A stretch of 64,000 bases of DNA from an uncultured Candidatus Nemicrothrix sp. (GCA_913046155.1 CAJWRY010000001.1:30236-94235), one strand, 5' to 3'. Counted from the stretch's first letter, positions 17,721-26,195 are shown. Made by a program: numbers and translations. The notes: generated from the sequence alone by a model not told the origin.

Positions 17721-18494
17721 ATGAAGTCGCTAATTGTTACTGGAGGAGCAAACGGTCTGGGTCGCTCCATTGCTCAGAGCGCTAGCGATGCAGGGTACAG
17801 AGTAGGGATCATTGATGTAAACATTGATGCGCTTGAGGACGCTGCCTCATCTATTCAAAATACTGTGCCGCTAATTGCTTCTGTCACGTCTTCTGATGAA
17901 ATAGCAGCAGCTCTAGACAAGTTTGGAACAATACCAGATATTTGGGTTAATAACGCGGGCATAGTTAAGTTTGGTCCGCTGCTTGAACTGCCCGTAGATG
18001 ACTGGAGGGCAGTTGTTGAAGTCAACCTTACCGGCACATTTATCTGCTCTACTATCGTTGCGGAAGCGATGGCGCTCCGAGGCTCAGGTTCAATCATAAA
18101 CATTACGTCAATTAACGGGATTTCAGCGGGAACGAATTCTGGCGCATACGGTGCTACGAAGTCAGCAATTTCATTGTTAACTCAGCAAATGTCATTGGAG
18201 TGGGGAAAACTTGGTCTCAGAGTTAATGCTTTAGCTCCCGGTTTGATAGATGGTGGAATGTCCGAACCAATTTACTCGGATCCACATTTTCGAAAACTAC
18301 GGACGGAGAAAGTCCCTGTTGGTCGCCTTGGAACAGAAGAAGACATCGCACAAGCGGTACTTTTCCTTGGATCAGAGAAAGCCAGCTACATTACTGGGCA
18401 CGAACTTGTTGTGGACGGAGGAATTATTAATTCGATAATCGCTAATCTCCCCCGGCCGTCAAGCGTTGATTCGGTTGGTTTAGATGGAGAGTGA
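17721..18494 (+). CDS. Short-chain dehydrogenase/reductase
   Basis: A 257-residue classical SDR: T-G-G-A-N-G-L-G (7-14), D32 favouring NAD, N-N-A-G near 77-80, S130, Y143 and K147 (Y-G-A-T-K), and V-V-D-G-G near the C-terminus. A purine-rich AGGAG-like site precedes the ATG. Its last 11 bases overlap the luciferase-like gene, so the operon is tight. It likely oxidises an alcohol formed by P450 or epoxide hydrolase chemistry, but that is inference. Confidence 0.9.
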   Translation: MKSLIVTGGANGLGRSIAQSASDAGYRVGIIDVNIDALEDAASSIQNTVPLIASVTSSDEIAAALDKFGTIPDIWVNNAGIVKFGPLLELPVDDWRAVVEVNLTGTFICSTIVAEAMALRGSGSIINITSINGISAGTNSGAYGATKSAISLLTQQMSLEWGKLGLRVNALAPGLIDGGMSEPIYSDPHFRKLRTEKVPVGRLGTEEDIAQAVLFLGSEKASYITGHELVVDGGIINSIIANLPRPSSVDSVGLDGE

Positions 18495-19335
18495 TTTTGA
18501 AATCGCTATAAAAGTTGCCCCACATCATATTGATTGGGAGACGATGTTATGGGTAGCTACGCACGCTGATGCAAATCCTGTGTATTCAGACTTTTGGAAT
18601 TTTGATCACTTTTACCCTATTTACGGGGACTCAAGCGGCCCGTGCCTTGAATCTTGGGTTACGCTTTCTGCGATTGCCCAAGCTACTTCGCGTATCAGGA
18701 TTGGATGCATGGTGAATGGAGTTCACTACCGCCATCCTGCTGTCGTTGCGAACATGGCTTCTGGGCTTGACATTATTAGTGATGGCCGATTTGAACTAGG
18801 GCTAGGAGCAGGTTGGAATCAAGAAGAGTCGGGTGCATACGGAATACATTTAGGTTCACTTACTGAAAGATTCGACCGCTTTGATGAAGCCCTTGCAGTA
18901 ATTTTTTCACTTCTCCATGAGGAGAGAACTTCTTTTAAAGGTGAATATTTTTCGCTCAAAGAGGCTCTTAATAACCCGAAAGGACCTCAGGAAAGGCTAC
19001 CTATTTGCATCGGTGGGACGGGAGAGAAAAGGACACTCCCCAATGTGGCGAAATATGCCTCTCACTGGAATCTGCCGTCCTACGATAAAAGTCTTTTTAC
19101 TAACAAACTCAATTCCCTGAAATTGTATTGTGGTGAAATTGGGAGGGATGTCAAAGAAATTAAAATTTCTACTCATATTTTCGTTGAAGAAGCTACAGAT
19201 GAAGAAACAATCATTGAACAACTTCGGACCCAAGAAGAAGCTGGAATTAACCAGTCAATAATCTATTTTCAGCCACCAGTTACAAGAGAGAAGGTCAGGT
19301 CCGTTACAGAACTGCTTTCCAATACTGCCCGGTGA
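18484..19335 (+). CDS. Luciferase-like monooxygenase family (F420- or FMN-dependent) oxidoreductase
   Basis: A 283-residue TIM-barrel protein of the LLM family. It shows the typical segments T-S-R-I-R-I-G after strand 3, H-P-A-V-V-A-N-M-A at the helix after it, and S-D-G-R-F-E-L-G-L-G-A-G-W-N. Actinobacterial members often use F420; others are FMN monooxygenases. It ends 11 bases from a convergent second LLM gene. The pathway role is unknown; it is probably the last gene of the Dabb-ferredoxin-SDR operon. Confidence 0.88.
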   Translation: MESDFEIAIKVAPHHIDWETMLWVATHADANPVYSDFWNFDHFYPIYGDSSGPCLESWVTLSAIAQATSRIRIGCMVNGVHYRHPAVVANMASGLDIISDGRFELGLGAGWNQEESGAYGIHLGSLTERFDRFDEALAVIFSLLHEERTSFKGEYFSLKEALNNPKGPQERLPICIGGTGEKRTLPNVAKYASHWNLPSYDKSLFTNKLNSLKLYCGEIGRDVKEIKISTHIFVEEATDEETIIEQLRTQEEAGINQSIIYFQPPVTREKVRSVTELLSNTAR

Positions 19336-19346
19336 GCTTTGACAAA

Positions 19347-20228
19347 TTAGGGTGCGAGTGCTTCGAAGGTTTCCCATTCTGGGATTTTAAAATTCCCATC
19401 ATGAGGAATTGCCTGAATACAGACGTGGCTAGCTCCGGCTTTTTCATGTTCCTTTATTCGCTTTTCTATCTGTTGGATTGACCCCCATGCGACTAAAGAA
19501 TCAATAAAATAATCAGAAGGAGAATCAATATCATCTTCGGAGAAACCAAGCCTTTTCCAACTATTCCGATAATTTGGAAGTGAAGCATAGATCCGTAAGG
19601 CACTTTTAGCGGCACTGTGCGCAGTCTCCTTGTCTTGTGTTAAGACAACCTTTTGTTCGACGCATAATAATTTGTCTTTACCAAGTATTTCTCGTGCTTG
19701 GTGAGTGTGATCTGGAGTCGTCCAGTATGGGTGCGCACCGTCCGCATACTCAGATGATAATTGAAGCATTTGTGGTCCCAATGCTGCAACTACGCATTGG
19801 GGCTCGTGGTTTGGAGGAATTGAAGTATATGGTGAGGTTTTGAAGGTTCTGAGATACGAACGCATTGTTGCAATAGGTTTCTCATAAGGAATTTGCCGTA
19901 AACCTTCAACAAGTGGTGCATGGGAAATACCTAGACCTAGAAGGAAGCGTCCCCCTGATTGTTCTGCGAGGGTCGCCGCGGCCTGTCGTGTAACGCCAGG
20001 AAGCCTATGGTAGATATTTGCTATCCCCGTTGCGAAGTGAAGATTCTCAGTTGTTGACGCCAAATAAGCTATGTGTGCGAATGGATCTCTTCCTGTGGTT
20101 TCAGGGATCCAAAGCATGGAGTACCCAAGGCCCTCTATTCTTTGAGCAAATTCCTTTGATTCCTCAAATCCTAAAGCATCGGTCGGGTGCCAAACTCCAC
20201 GTTTCTTTAGTACTGATTTCTTTATCAT
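19347..20228 (-). CDS. Luciferase-like monooxygenase family (probably F420-dependent) oxidoreductase
   Basis: A 293-residue LLM-family barrel protein with the diagnostic pattern G-Y-S-M-L-W-I-P-E near the first strand, H-F-A-T-G-I-A-N-I and A-E-Q-S-G-G-R-F-L-L-G-L-G-I-S-H. The pattern resembles the F420-dependent TIGR03620-type subfamily common in actinobacteria. It is convergent with the LLM gene at 18484 but not a recent duplicate, since the two differ along their length. No obvious partner reductase is seen, as expected if F420H2 is the cofactor. Confidence 0.87.
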   Translation of the reverse strand: MIKKSVLKKRGVWHPTDALGFEESKEFAQRIEGLGYSMLWIPETTGRDPFAHIAYLASTTENLHFATGIANIYHRLPGVTRQAAATLAEQSGGRFLLGLGISHAPLVEGLRQIPYEKPIATMRSYLRTFKTSPYTSIPPNHEPQCVVAALGPQMLQLSSEYADGAHPYWTTPDHTHQAREILGKDKLLCVEQKVVLTQDKETAHSAAKSALRIYASLPNYRNSWKRLGFSEDDIDSPSDYFIDSLVAWGSIQQIEKRIKEHEKAGASHVCIQAIPHDGNFKIPEWETFEALAP

Positions 20229-20271
20229 ACGACAAGGCTAGTTTGCAGGTGTGACATGGGACTTGTAGTTA

Positions 20272-20532
20272 TTACTGAAGCTCTAATCCGAGCTGTTCCC
20301 AAATTTCTTCCTTCTTTGCTTCAAAAGTCTCATCGTCTATTTCACCATTTGCCTTTGCAGCACTTAATTCAGCGAACTGTCTGTATAACTCCTCTTCAGG
20401 GGTTCCTGTGTCATCAGCTTCATCCTCAGAGCTTCTTCGTTCAGCTCGCTCAGCACGCTTAGCCTCTTGCTTTTCTCTCTTAGTTTGCTCTCGCTGGCGC
20501 TTTCCCCAGCTTTCTCTTCCCTTGCTAGCCAT
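20272..20532 (-). CDS. Small charged SHOCT-like protein
   Basis: An 86-residue protein. The N-terminal half is a very basic, Lys/Arg/Glu-rich segment likely to form a charged helix (repeats of K-R and A-E-R). The C-terminal half, about residues 48-85, resembles a SHOCT domain: Y-R-Q-F-A-E-L-S-A-A-K-A-N-G-E-I-D-D-E-T-F-E-x-K-K. SHOCT domains are short oligomerisation modules. It follows the cold-shock gene by 8 bases on the same strand. The function is not known; nucleic-acid binding by the basic half is possible. Confidence 0.7.
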   Translation of the reverse strand: MASKGRESWGKRQREQTKREKQEAKRAERAERRSSEDEADDTGTPEEELYRQFAELSAAKANGEIDDETFEAKKEEIWEQLGLELQ

Positions 20533-20540
20533 GATGGTCC

Positions 20541-20741
20541 CTATAGAGCTTTTACATTTAAAGCTTCGTCCCCTTTGCGTCCCTCGCCTATATCAAACTC
20601 TACTTGCTGTCCTTCTTCTAAATTCTTAAATCCATCGCCGTCGATATTGGAATAGTGGACGAAGACATCATCTCCGCCCTCACGTTCAATAAATCCGTAG
20701 CCTTTTTGTGTGTTAAAGAACTTTACTGTTCCTGTTGCCAT
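20541..20741 (-). CDS. Cold-shock domain protein (CspA family)
   Basis: A 66-residue OB-fold RNA chaperone with both RNP motifs, K-G-Y-G-F-I and V-F-V-H-Y. The second of two in-frame ATGs (20741) is used because AGGA is 7 bases before it, giving the family start M-A-T-G-T-V-K-F-F. The upstream region holds two exact CGTTAGGCG repeats and a 20-bp palindrome, possibly regulatory. The SHOCT-like gene follows closely and may be co-transcribed. Confidence 0.95.
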   Translation of the reverse strand: MATGTVKFFNTQKGYGFIEREGGDDVFVHYSNIDGDGFKNLEEGQQVEFDIGEGRKGDEALNVKAL

Positions 20742-20754
20742 ACTCATATCCTAT

Positions 20755-20789
20755 CGTTAGGCGTCATTGTGTTAGATCCACGTTAGGCG
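20755..20789. repeat. Two CGTTAGGCG direct repeats upstream of the cold-shock gene
   Basis: CGTTAGGCG occurs at 20755-20763 and again at 20781-20789, 26 bases apart start to start. A degenerate GTTAG copy lies between them at about 20771. The first copy overlaps the ribosome-binding region of the cold-shock gene on the reverse strand. It could be part of a structured 5' leader or a protein-binding site. No function can be assigned. Confidence 0.5.
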
Positions 20790-20810
20790 ATTAGAAAGCA
20801 AATTCCTTTG

Positions 20811-20830
20811 ATAAAGAAATATTTCTTTAT
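20811..20830. repeat. Perfect 20-bp AT-rich palindrome between phosphatase and cold-shock genes
   Basis: ATAAAGAAAT followed directly by its reverse complement. It lies 8 bases past the stop of the inositol-phosphatase-like gene and about 70 bases upstream of the cold-shock start. It lacks the GC stem and T tract of an intrinsic terminator, so an operator or a weak attenuator-like hairpin is equally possible. Confidence 0.55.
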
Positions 20831-20838
20831 AGCTAGCA

Positions 20839-21579
20839 TTACTTTCCATTCAAAACACCCAATACATCATTGAGGAGCTCAGGGTGGCTGATGATTAGAC
20901 CTCTTACAATAGGAACTTCTTTGTTAAAAATAAACTCTGTTCCGTCTAACTGGCAGGCGGTTAATCCCGCAGCGCGAGCCACAGCGATGGGACCGCATAC
21001 ATCCCACTCATATAACCCAGAATTATGGATGTAAACATCAGCCTCTCCCCCAATCACTAGTGATGCTTTAATACCCGCAGAACCGCAACTCGCCAGTCGG
21101 GCACCAATCGCCTCTGCTACGTATGCGGCATGGTACGAATTCCATCGATTACTAATCACTAGCTTTGAATCTGATACTGGTCGTTCTTTTGGGTATAACG
21201 TTGCAGTTGAGTAGAGCCTCTTCAATGAGGGGCACGAAACAGCTCCGGCCGCTATTTTCCCATTTTCAATCAGAGCAATATGAACAGCCCATTCTTCACT
21301 ACCTGCATACGGGTAATCTTGTGAGCCGTCAAGCGGATCCACGATCCAGACACGGTTTGCTTGGATCCGACTTAAATCGTCTGCCCCTTCTTCCGACAGC
21401 ACAGCATCTTTCGGGCGGTGCTTTGTTAGCTCGTCAATAATTATATTGTGAGCAAAGATATCGCCTTTATCTCTCAATACCCATGAGTTTATACCTGAGG
21501 CAATTCCATCATCTCTTAATTTTAAAAGCTCTGAGCCAGCCTTTTCAGCAAGATATGAAGCTAACTCATGGTCGTCCAT
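20839..21579 (-). CDS. Inositol monophosphatase family phosphatase (CysQ-like)
   Basis: A 246-residue enzyme of the IMPase/CysQ superfamily. The three metal-binding segments are present: E63-E64-G, D81-P-L-D84-G-S, and D193 in E-W-D-V-C-G-P. These residues bind Mg2+ and position the water that cleaves inositol phosphate, 3'-phosphoadenosine 5'-phosphate or similar sugar phosphates. The replaced D-P-L-D-G-S-Q (usual T after G) favours the CysQ/BPNT side, so PAP hydrolysis in sulfur metabolism is a reasonable guess. It starts 8 bases after the ArsC-like selenoprotein gene ends, so the two are probably co-transcribed. Confidence 0.9.
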   Translation of the reverse strand: MDDHELASYLAEKAGSELLKLRDDGIASGINSWVLRDKGDIFAHNIIIDELTKHRPKDAVLSEEGADDLSRIQANRVWIVDPLDGSQDYPYAGSEEWAVHIALIENGKIAAGAVSCPSLKRLYSTATLYPKERPVSDSKLVISNRWNSYHAAYVAEAIGARLASCGSAGIKASLVIGGEADVYIHNSGLYEWDVCGPIAVARAAGLTACQLDGTEFIFNKEVPIVRGLIISHPELLNDVLGVLNGK

Positions 21580-21587
21580 CTAGCTAG

Positions 21588-21938
21588 TTAACGGATGAAA
21601 TCTGCTATGCGGTCTTTAGGCCGACCGATTATTGCCTTGTCCCCATTCACAATCACAGGCCTTTGTAATAATTGCTTATGCTTGACCAATATTTCCACTA
21701 CATTTTGCGGATTATTTACGAAATCATCAGGATCTAATTCAAGTTTTTTGAATTTCGAATCTTTTCGTACGAGATCTTCTACAGGGTCCTCCAGTCCGGA
21801 GACAATTTTTTCGAGGGTAGCTTTGTCCGGTGGTTCTTTAATATACAGAACTACTTCATATTCAATTCCCTCATCCTCAGCGACCGCTAAGGCGTTTCGA
21901 GATGACCCTCAATGAGGGTTGTGATAAATCGTAATCAT
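21588..21938 (-). CDS. ArsC/Spx-family selenoprotein (in-frame TGA at catalytic Cys position)
   Basis: A reading frame of 117 codons with one internal TGA, at 21909-21911. Read as selenocysteine it gives a 116-residue thioredoxin-fold protein starting M-I-T-I-Y-H-N-P-H-Sec10-G-S-S-R-N-A-L, exactly the ArsC active-site loop, where residue 10 is the catalytic cysteine. Downstream the family pattern continues to the R-P-V-I-V segment and G-R-P-K-D near the C-terminus, with no other stop, so decay is unlikely. The ATG at 21938 has AAGGAG 8 bases upstream. A 7-bp hairpin with a GGTC loop begins 16 bases after the TGA, as expected for a SECIS. Likely roles are arsenate or other oxyanion/disulfide reduction; the reaction is unproven. 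Confidence 0.85.
21875..21892 (-). promoter_or_regulatory. Candidate bacterial SECIS hairpin of the ArsC-like gene
   Basis: On the reverse strand CCTTAGC (21892-21886) pairs with GCTGAGG (21881-21875), seven pairs including one U-G, around a GGTC loop. The apical loop begins 23 nt after the TGA, inside the 16-37 nt window for SelB-recognised SECIS elements, and has G at loop positions 1 and 2. An outer TCAT/ATGA pairing may extend the stem. Confidence 0.75.
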
Positions 21939-22008
21939 AAACATGACTCCTTAAATTAAATCGGTCATCTGAATACTATCTCTCAGCCAATAAAAAAATA
22001 GGTTATGT

Positions 22009-22623
22009 TCAATCATTCATCCAATCGCAGACTATTTCCCAACATGTTAATATTTGGAGTTGCAACTCCTCTAACGAGTTGTCATTGGAAATGACCAGGT
22101 CCGCTACTCGTCGTCGCTCTTCATCAGTTGCTTGCGACTGCATCCTTGCGAGTGCCTCTTCTTTCTCTACGCCGCGTAGTTGAAGCCGCTCAATTCGCTT
22201 TTCATATGATGCTTCGACAACTATAACCTTTTGATATAAAGGCACACCATTGATTTGCGCCAAAGGCTGCTCTACAAGAACAGCCATATCTAGTATCGTG
22301 AGCTTTGCACTTTGCTTCTCAAGCATACTAGTTAACCTTTTATTAATTCCTGGGTGTGTTATCGCTTCAAGCTTTGCGAGTTGTCTTTCAGAGTTAAATA
22401 CTATTTGGCCAAGTGCAGCGCGATTAATTGTCCCATCTGGATTGAGTATGTCCTCGCTGAATGTTTCTATGATATCCAAGTACTCGTTTGAGGATTGATC
22501 CAACACAGAATGCCCTACTGCGTCAACGTTGATAACTGATGCTCCAAGTGTTTGGAATATATTGGCGACTGTGGATTTGCCAGCACCAATACCCCCCGTT
22601 AAACCTATGCAAAACGTTTGCAT
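22009..22623 (-). CDS. coaE: Dephospho-CoA kinase
   Basis: A 204-residue P-loop kinase that phosphorylates the 3'-OH of dephospho-CoA, the last step of CoA synthesis in the cytoplasm. G-G-I-G-A-G-K-S-T is at residues 10-18, the substrate-lid region contains N-V-D-A-V-G-H, and L-R-G-V-E-K-E-E-A is in the later LID. Length and motif order match CoaE. Its start overlaps the end of the P450 gene by 19 bases. A 69-base spacer with a T-rich stretch separates it from the ArsC-like gene. Confidence 0.95.
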   Translation of the reverse strand: MQTFCIGLTGGIGAGKSTVANIFQTLGASVINVDAVGHSVLDQSSNEYLDIIETFSEDILNPDGTINRAALGQIVFNSERQLAKLEAITHPGINKRLTSMLEKQSAKLTILDMAVLVEQPLAQINGVPLYQKVIVVEASYEKRIERLQLRGVEKEEALARMQSQATDEERRRVADLVISNDNSLEELQLQILTCWEIVCDWMND

Positions 22624-23864
22624 TTAGTAAATCCTATATGCAACTCTCGAAGTGCCCGTAGGCAGAAATTTGGGTGATGGCTGAAATCATTTAAGTCATC
22701 TAAAAACCACATTTCTTCAATTCGCTCTAGGAGAACTTTGAAGCTTAGTAGTATTTCTCTTCGGGCGAGAGGAGCACCCATACAGTAGTGAGTACCAAAC
22801 CCAAAAGCTAGGTGCTGTCGTGAGTTCTCCCTTTCAAGATTCAACTTTTGGGGAGTTTCAAACATTGCATCATCAAGATTCGCGGCTGCATAGCGAACAT
22901 TTATTACAGAGCCTTTAGGAATATCTACCCCATGAAATTTAATATCTTCAGCTGCTTCGCGAAATAATCCTTGGACAGGGCCTTCAAGCCTTAATATTTC
23001 TTCGACGAGTACGGGTAAATATTTTTTGGGATCGCTCTTTAGTAGATTCCATTGGTCAGGTTGTTGAATTAATAGCATTACGCCAGCAGAGATAGCATTC
23101 GTACTTGTCTCGGAACCTCCAACAAAGGTATCTGCCATCATCTCGGCGTGGAGTTCCTCGTCCGTTAAGGTTCGGCCCCATTCGGGGATTTCCGTGTTCA
23201 CAAGATCGCTCAAAAGACTATCATCTGGTGTTTCTCGCAATCTATCGAATATGGGCTGAAAGTAGTGCTGAGCTTCGATTTCCATCTCAGTTGACCAGAT
23301 TGCTTCTTCTTCCGTTTGCATCATTCCCAATCGCTGAACCCATGCGTCTGTCCATGCCTTAATTTTCCAAATATCTTCTTCAGGAACTCCTACTTGATGC
23401 CCTATCACAATAAGTGGAAGCGGTATTGCGAAATCACGTACCCAGTCACATCTTCCATTATCAATGAAACCATCGAACAAGCGATTAGCGAGATTCTCAA
23501 CAAACGGATCCATTTTTTTGATTTTCTGGGGGCGAAACGCATGAGCAAATAACTTTCGCATTTCTTTGTGTTCCGGGTCATCCCTACCAGCTAATGTAGG
23601 AGCAGGGATCCACCCCTTCTCTCTATACAGTTCTCGCAACATAGCGGATCGCCTATCAGTCTTTGCCTTATCGCGCTTATTTCGAAATGACTTAGTGTCT
23701 TTTAAAACTTCTTGCACGTCTTCGTAGCGAGTAATAATGAACATCCCTGATTTTGGATCCTGCCAGACTGGAGCGTTATCTTGAAGGATTTTATATGCAC
23801 CGTAGGGACACTCAGATATATCGGGGTCAAAGAAATCCACATCTCTTTTATTGAAACTACTCAT
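22605..23864 (-). CDS. Cytochrome P450
   Basis: A 419-residue P450 with the full canonical set: I-helix G-G-S-E-T-S, E-x-x-R (E-I-L-R), and the heme loop F-G-F-G-T-H-Y-C with ligand C361. Unlike the three P450s near 8-15 kb it has a normal N-terminus and no insertion after the heme loop, so it belongs to a different P450 family. It begins 1 base after the stop of the AhpD-like selenoprotein gene and overlaps coaE at its end. Confidence 0.94.
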   Translation of the reverse strand: MSSFNKRDVDFFDPDISECPYGAYKILQDNAPVWQDPKSGMFIITRYEDVQEVLKDTKSFRNKRDKAKTDRRSAMLRELYREKGWIPAPTLAGRDDPEHKEMRKLFAHAFRPQKIKKMDPFVENLANRLFDGFIDNGRCDWVRDFAIPLPLIVIGHQVGVPEEDIWKIKAWTDAWVQRLGMMQTEEEAIWSTEMEIEAQHYFQPIFDRLRETPDDSLLSDLVNTEIPEWGRTLTDEELHAEMMADTFVGGSETSTNAISAGVMLLIQQPDQWNLLKSDPKKYLPVLVEEILRLEGPVQGLFREAAEDIKFHGVDIPKGSVINVRYAAANLDDAMFETPQKLNLERENSRQHLAFGFGTHYCMGAPLARREILLSFKVLLERIEEMWFLDDLNDFSHHPNFCLRALRELHIGFTKCKRFA

Positions 23865-23865
23865 G

Positions 23866-24933
23866 CTACGTTCCTTTGATCCTATCTTTGACTGCTGTTG
23901 AGTTTTCTGCAGTTGTGAAGCGATCAGCGTGGGTTAGCCTTGCTAGTTCTACCGCAATTGTCACCCAGTCATCATCTACTCTGATACCAGAACAGTCGGC
24001 AGCTATATTAAGGCTTCGAAAAATGGAAACGGTGATTGCTGCGTCTATCATCCCCTCGGTTCCAACTTCTTCACCGAGCTGTTTTCGGACTTCAGGAAGG
24101 TTTGATGTTTGTCGATTTGCCGATTCAGTAAATGCAATAAGCGATTCAGCATGCGGTACGCCAGATAGGGCTCCCGAACCGTTTATTGCATTACTTAGAT
24201 CTAAATTTGAGTTAATTGCTTCGCTACTCGAACTGAGAAACATTGAGTGCGCACTTGTTCAATAAAAACATTCATTTATTGCGGAGGTTCTTGCCGCAAC
24301 CAATTCAATTTGTTGACGAGATAAGCTTCTATGTTCCCAAACCATTTCGCCAAAATTAGTTCCAGAATACATAGACCTCACAAGCAGCATCCGCCTCGCA
24401 TTGTCAGCTTGAGCGAGACTTAACGAGACAGCAACATGAGGCAAACCCCTTGGTGAAAAGGTCGGCAGAAACGCGACATCATTAACTAAGTCTTCGGGTC
24501 TTTCCTTCGTTGGAGCACCGTCATGGGCATTTGGCAACTTTTCTCTGGGGTAGCCGAGAATATCGGCGAGAGTAAAGACGGGAACTACTTGTGTGACGAT
24601 TGCAGCAAGCTCCGCGTAGCGATCCTGACCTAGTACATCCACGATGCGGTCATAAGCGTCTCTATCTATAGTGGAAGACTCATATGTAATTTTACGAACA
24701 ACCGCCCTTACATAAGGACTTAGACTCTCAGTTTCTTGATGAGAGTATTTAGATAAATCATTAACTCTTTCAACTAACGTGGGTTGACTGGAGTTTCGTA
24801 CTTCTTGCGCAATCTGAATTCTTTGCTGGCCTGTCCACCAAGCACCAGGTTTTCCTAAGTTATGCCACACGATTTCAAAGCTTTGGATAACCTCATCGGG
24901 CACTATTGTCTTCAAAGGTAAGAACGGTGCCAT
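23866..24933 (-). CDS. AhpD-like two-domain selenoprotein (C-x-x-Sec motif from in-frame TGA)
   Basis: A single 355-codon frame containing one TGA, at 24259-24261. Conventional calling splits it into a 224-residue and a 125-residue piece. Read as Sec225, the junction becomes E-C222-F-Y-Sec225-T-S-A-H229, exactly the C-x-x-C-x-x-x-H motif of alkylhydroperoxidase D/CMD proteins with the second cysteine as selenocysteine. AhpD-type proteins reduce peroxides or act as disulfide reductants through this pair. The frame continues for 130 further codons with good coding character. A hairpin follows the TGA. Transcription is between an acyl-CoA dehydrogenase upstream and a P450 downstream. Confidence 0.83.
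24222..24242 (-). promoter_or_regulatory. Candidate bacterial SECIS hairpin of the AhpD-like gene
   Basis: Reverse-strand hairpin: CTC (24237-24235) pairs with GAG (24229-24227) around an AGTTC loop. After one U-U mismatch the stem continues with TGTT against AGCG, using two G-U pairs. The apical loop starts 24 nt after the TGA with G in the second loop position, matching the SECIS rule. A longer-loop alternative fold (ACTC with GAGT) exists, so this is weaker than the other two. Confidence 0.5.
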
Positions 24934-24942
24934 CTCGAAAGT

Positions 24943-26163
24943 TTAAACCCTAGGCTCTTTTGGAAGTCCAAGCACCATCTCCCCTAAAATGTTTCTTTGG
25001 ATCTGAGAGGTGCCAGCATAAATTGTTCCTGCTCGTGCGTTATAGAAGGCCCCTATCCATGAGGCACTTTGATTTGGAGAACCAGGATTGTCGGCATGAA
25101 ATGAGGTTGAAGCTTTAGCACCCGAAAGAACCATGGATTCATTACCTAAAATATCTAGAGCTAATTCAGTTATTCGTTTGTGATATTCAGACCAATAAAG
25201 CTTGAACATGCTTTCTTGAGGACCAGGCTGCTTTCCATCTAAGAAGCCAGTTAGAGTTCTCATGCCGAGCAGTCGCATTATCTCGACTTCGATATATGAT
25301 TGCGCCAGTCTTTGGCGAAATGCAGGTGCTGTATGCTTACCCTGTGCAACTGCTAATTCAATTAATTTATCCATTTCATTCCTGAACATAATTGGCATCG
25401 TCGCAGCACTTTCACCTCTTTCATAACCCAACAAAGTCATTGCAACTGCCCAACCACCATTAACTTCACCGACAACATTCTCTTTGCTGGTTCGAGCGTT
25501 CGTAAAAAAAGTTTCATTAAAATCCGATTCACCTGACAACATTTCAATAGGACGCATCTCAATGCCTTCTTGATCTACGGGGCATAACAAAAATGAGATG
25601 CCCCTATGCTTGGGAGCTTCTTTGTCAGTCCTACAGAGTACAAATATCCAGTTAGCGAATTGCCCCGCGGATGTCCAAATCTTCTGTCCTTCTATTACCC
25701 ATTCATCTCCATCGAGAGTAGCTGAGCATCCAAGTCCCCCTAGGTCAGAGCCTGCGTCTGGTTCTGAGTACCCTTGACACCAGACATGTTCACCGGAAAT
25801 TATTTTGGGAAGAAATGACGATTTCTGTTCTTCCGTGCCCCAATGCAGAATCGTGTTTCCGACCATCTGTATGCTGAATGCGTCATTTGAGCCACCGGAG
25901 GGAACTCCGGCTTTCATGAACTCTTCTGCAAGAATTACTTGTTCAAGTTCGCTTAATCCGCCACCGCCGACTTCTTTAGGCCATGAAGGGGCAAGGAATC
26001 CATTCTCTGCCAGCAACGGCCGCCAAATATTGTTGGCGAATTCGTAAGCTTCTTCGGGATTTAGCGATCCGATTCCTTCCCAATTGGAGGGTAAGTTTGT
26101 CTTTAGAAAACTTTGAACCACAGCTCGAAATTTTTCCGCTTCTTCTGAATAAGTTGGTAACAA
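24943..26163 (-). CDS. Acyl-CoA dehydrogenase (FadE-type)
   Basis: A 406-residue acyl-CoA dehydrogenase. It contains Y-S-E-P-D-A-G-S-D-L in the flavin/substrate region, G-Q-K-I-W-T-S, and the C-terminal G-T-S-Q-I-Q-R-N-I-L-G-E. The usual short-chain catalytic glutamate position before G-T-S is alanine (Y-A-G-T-S), as in the FadE branch and in heterotetrameric steroid-type dehydrogenases. The start is a TTG (M-L-P-T-Y-S) with GAGGAAC upstream. It follows a type III CoA-transferase on the same strand, as in CoA-linked catabolism. Confidence 0.9.
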   Translation of the reverse strand: MLPTYSEEAEKFRAVVQSFLKTNLPSNWEGIGSLNPEEAYEFANNIWRPLLAENGFLAPSWPKEVGGGGLSELEQVILAEEFMKAGVPSGGSNDAFSIQMVGNTILHWGTEEQKSSFLPKIISGEHVWCQGYSEPDAGSDLGGLGCSATLDGDEWVIEGQKIWTSAGQFANWIFVLCRTDKEAPKHRGISFLLCPVDQEGIEMRPIEMLSGESDFNETFFTNARTSKENVVGEVNGGWAVAMTLLGYERGESAATMPIMFRNEMDKLIELAVAQGKHTAPAFRQRLAQSYIEVEIMRLLGMRTLTGFLDGKQPGPQESMFKLYWSEYHKRITELALDILGNESMVLSGAKASTSFHADNPGSPNQSASWIGAFYNARAGTIYAGTSQIQRNILGEMVLGLPKEPRV

Positions 26164-26195
26164 AGTTCCTCAATTCCTAGAGAGTTAGTAGCTGT

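Noticed and set aside
20811..20830. AT palindrome as an intrinsic terminator
   Set aside because: The stem has almost no G or C and no following T tract on the reverse strand, so termination is not supported.
21588..21938. ArsC-like frame as a decayed gene
   Set aside because: The only stop is on the catalytic residue, the rest is well conserved and an SD and SECIS-like hairpin are present.
23866..24933. AhpD-like gene as a nonsense-mutated pseudogene
   Set aside because: The single TGA falls on the redox Cys position and 130 codons after it remain intact, which is more consistent with Sec.
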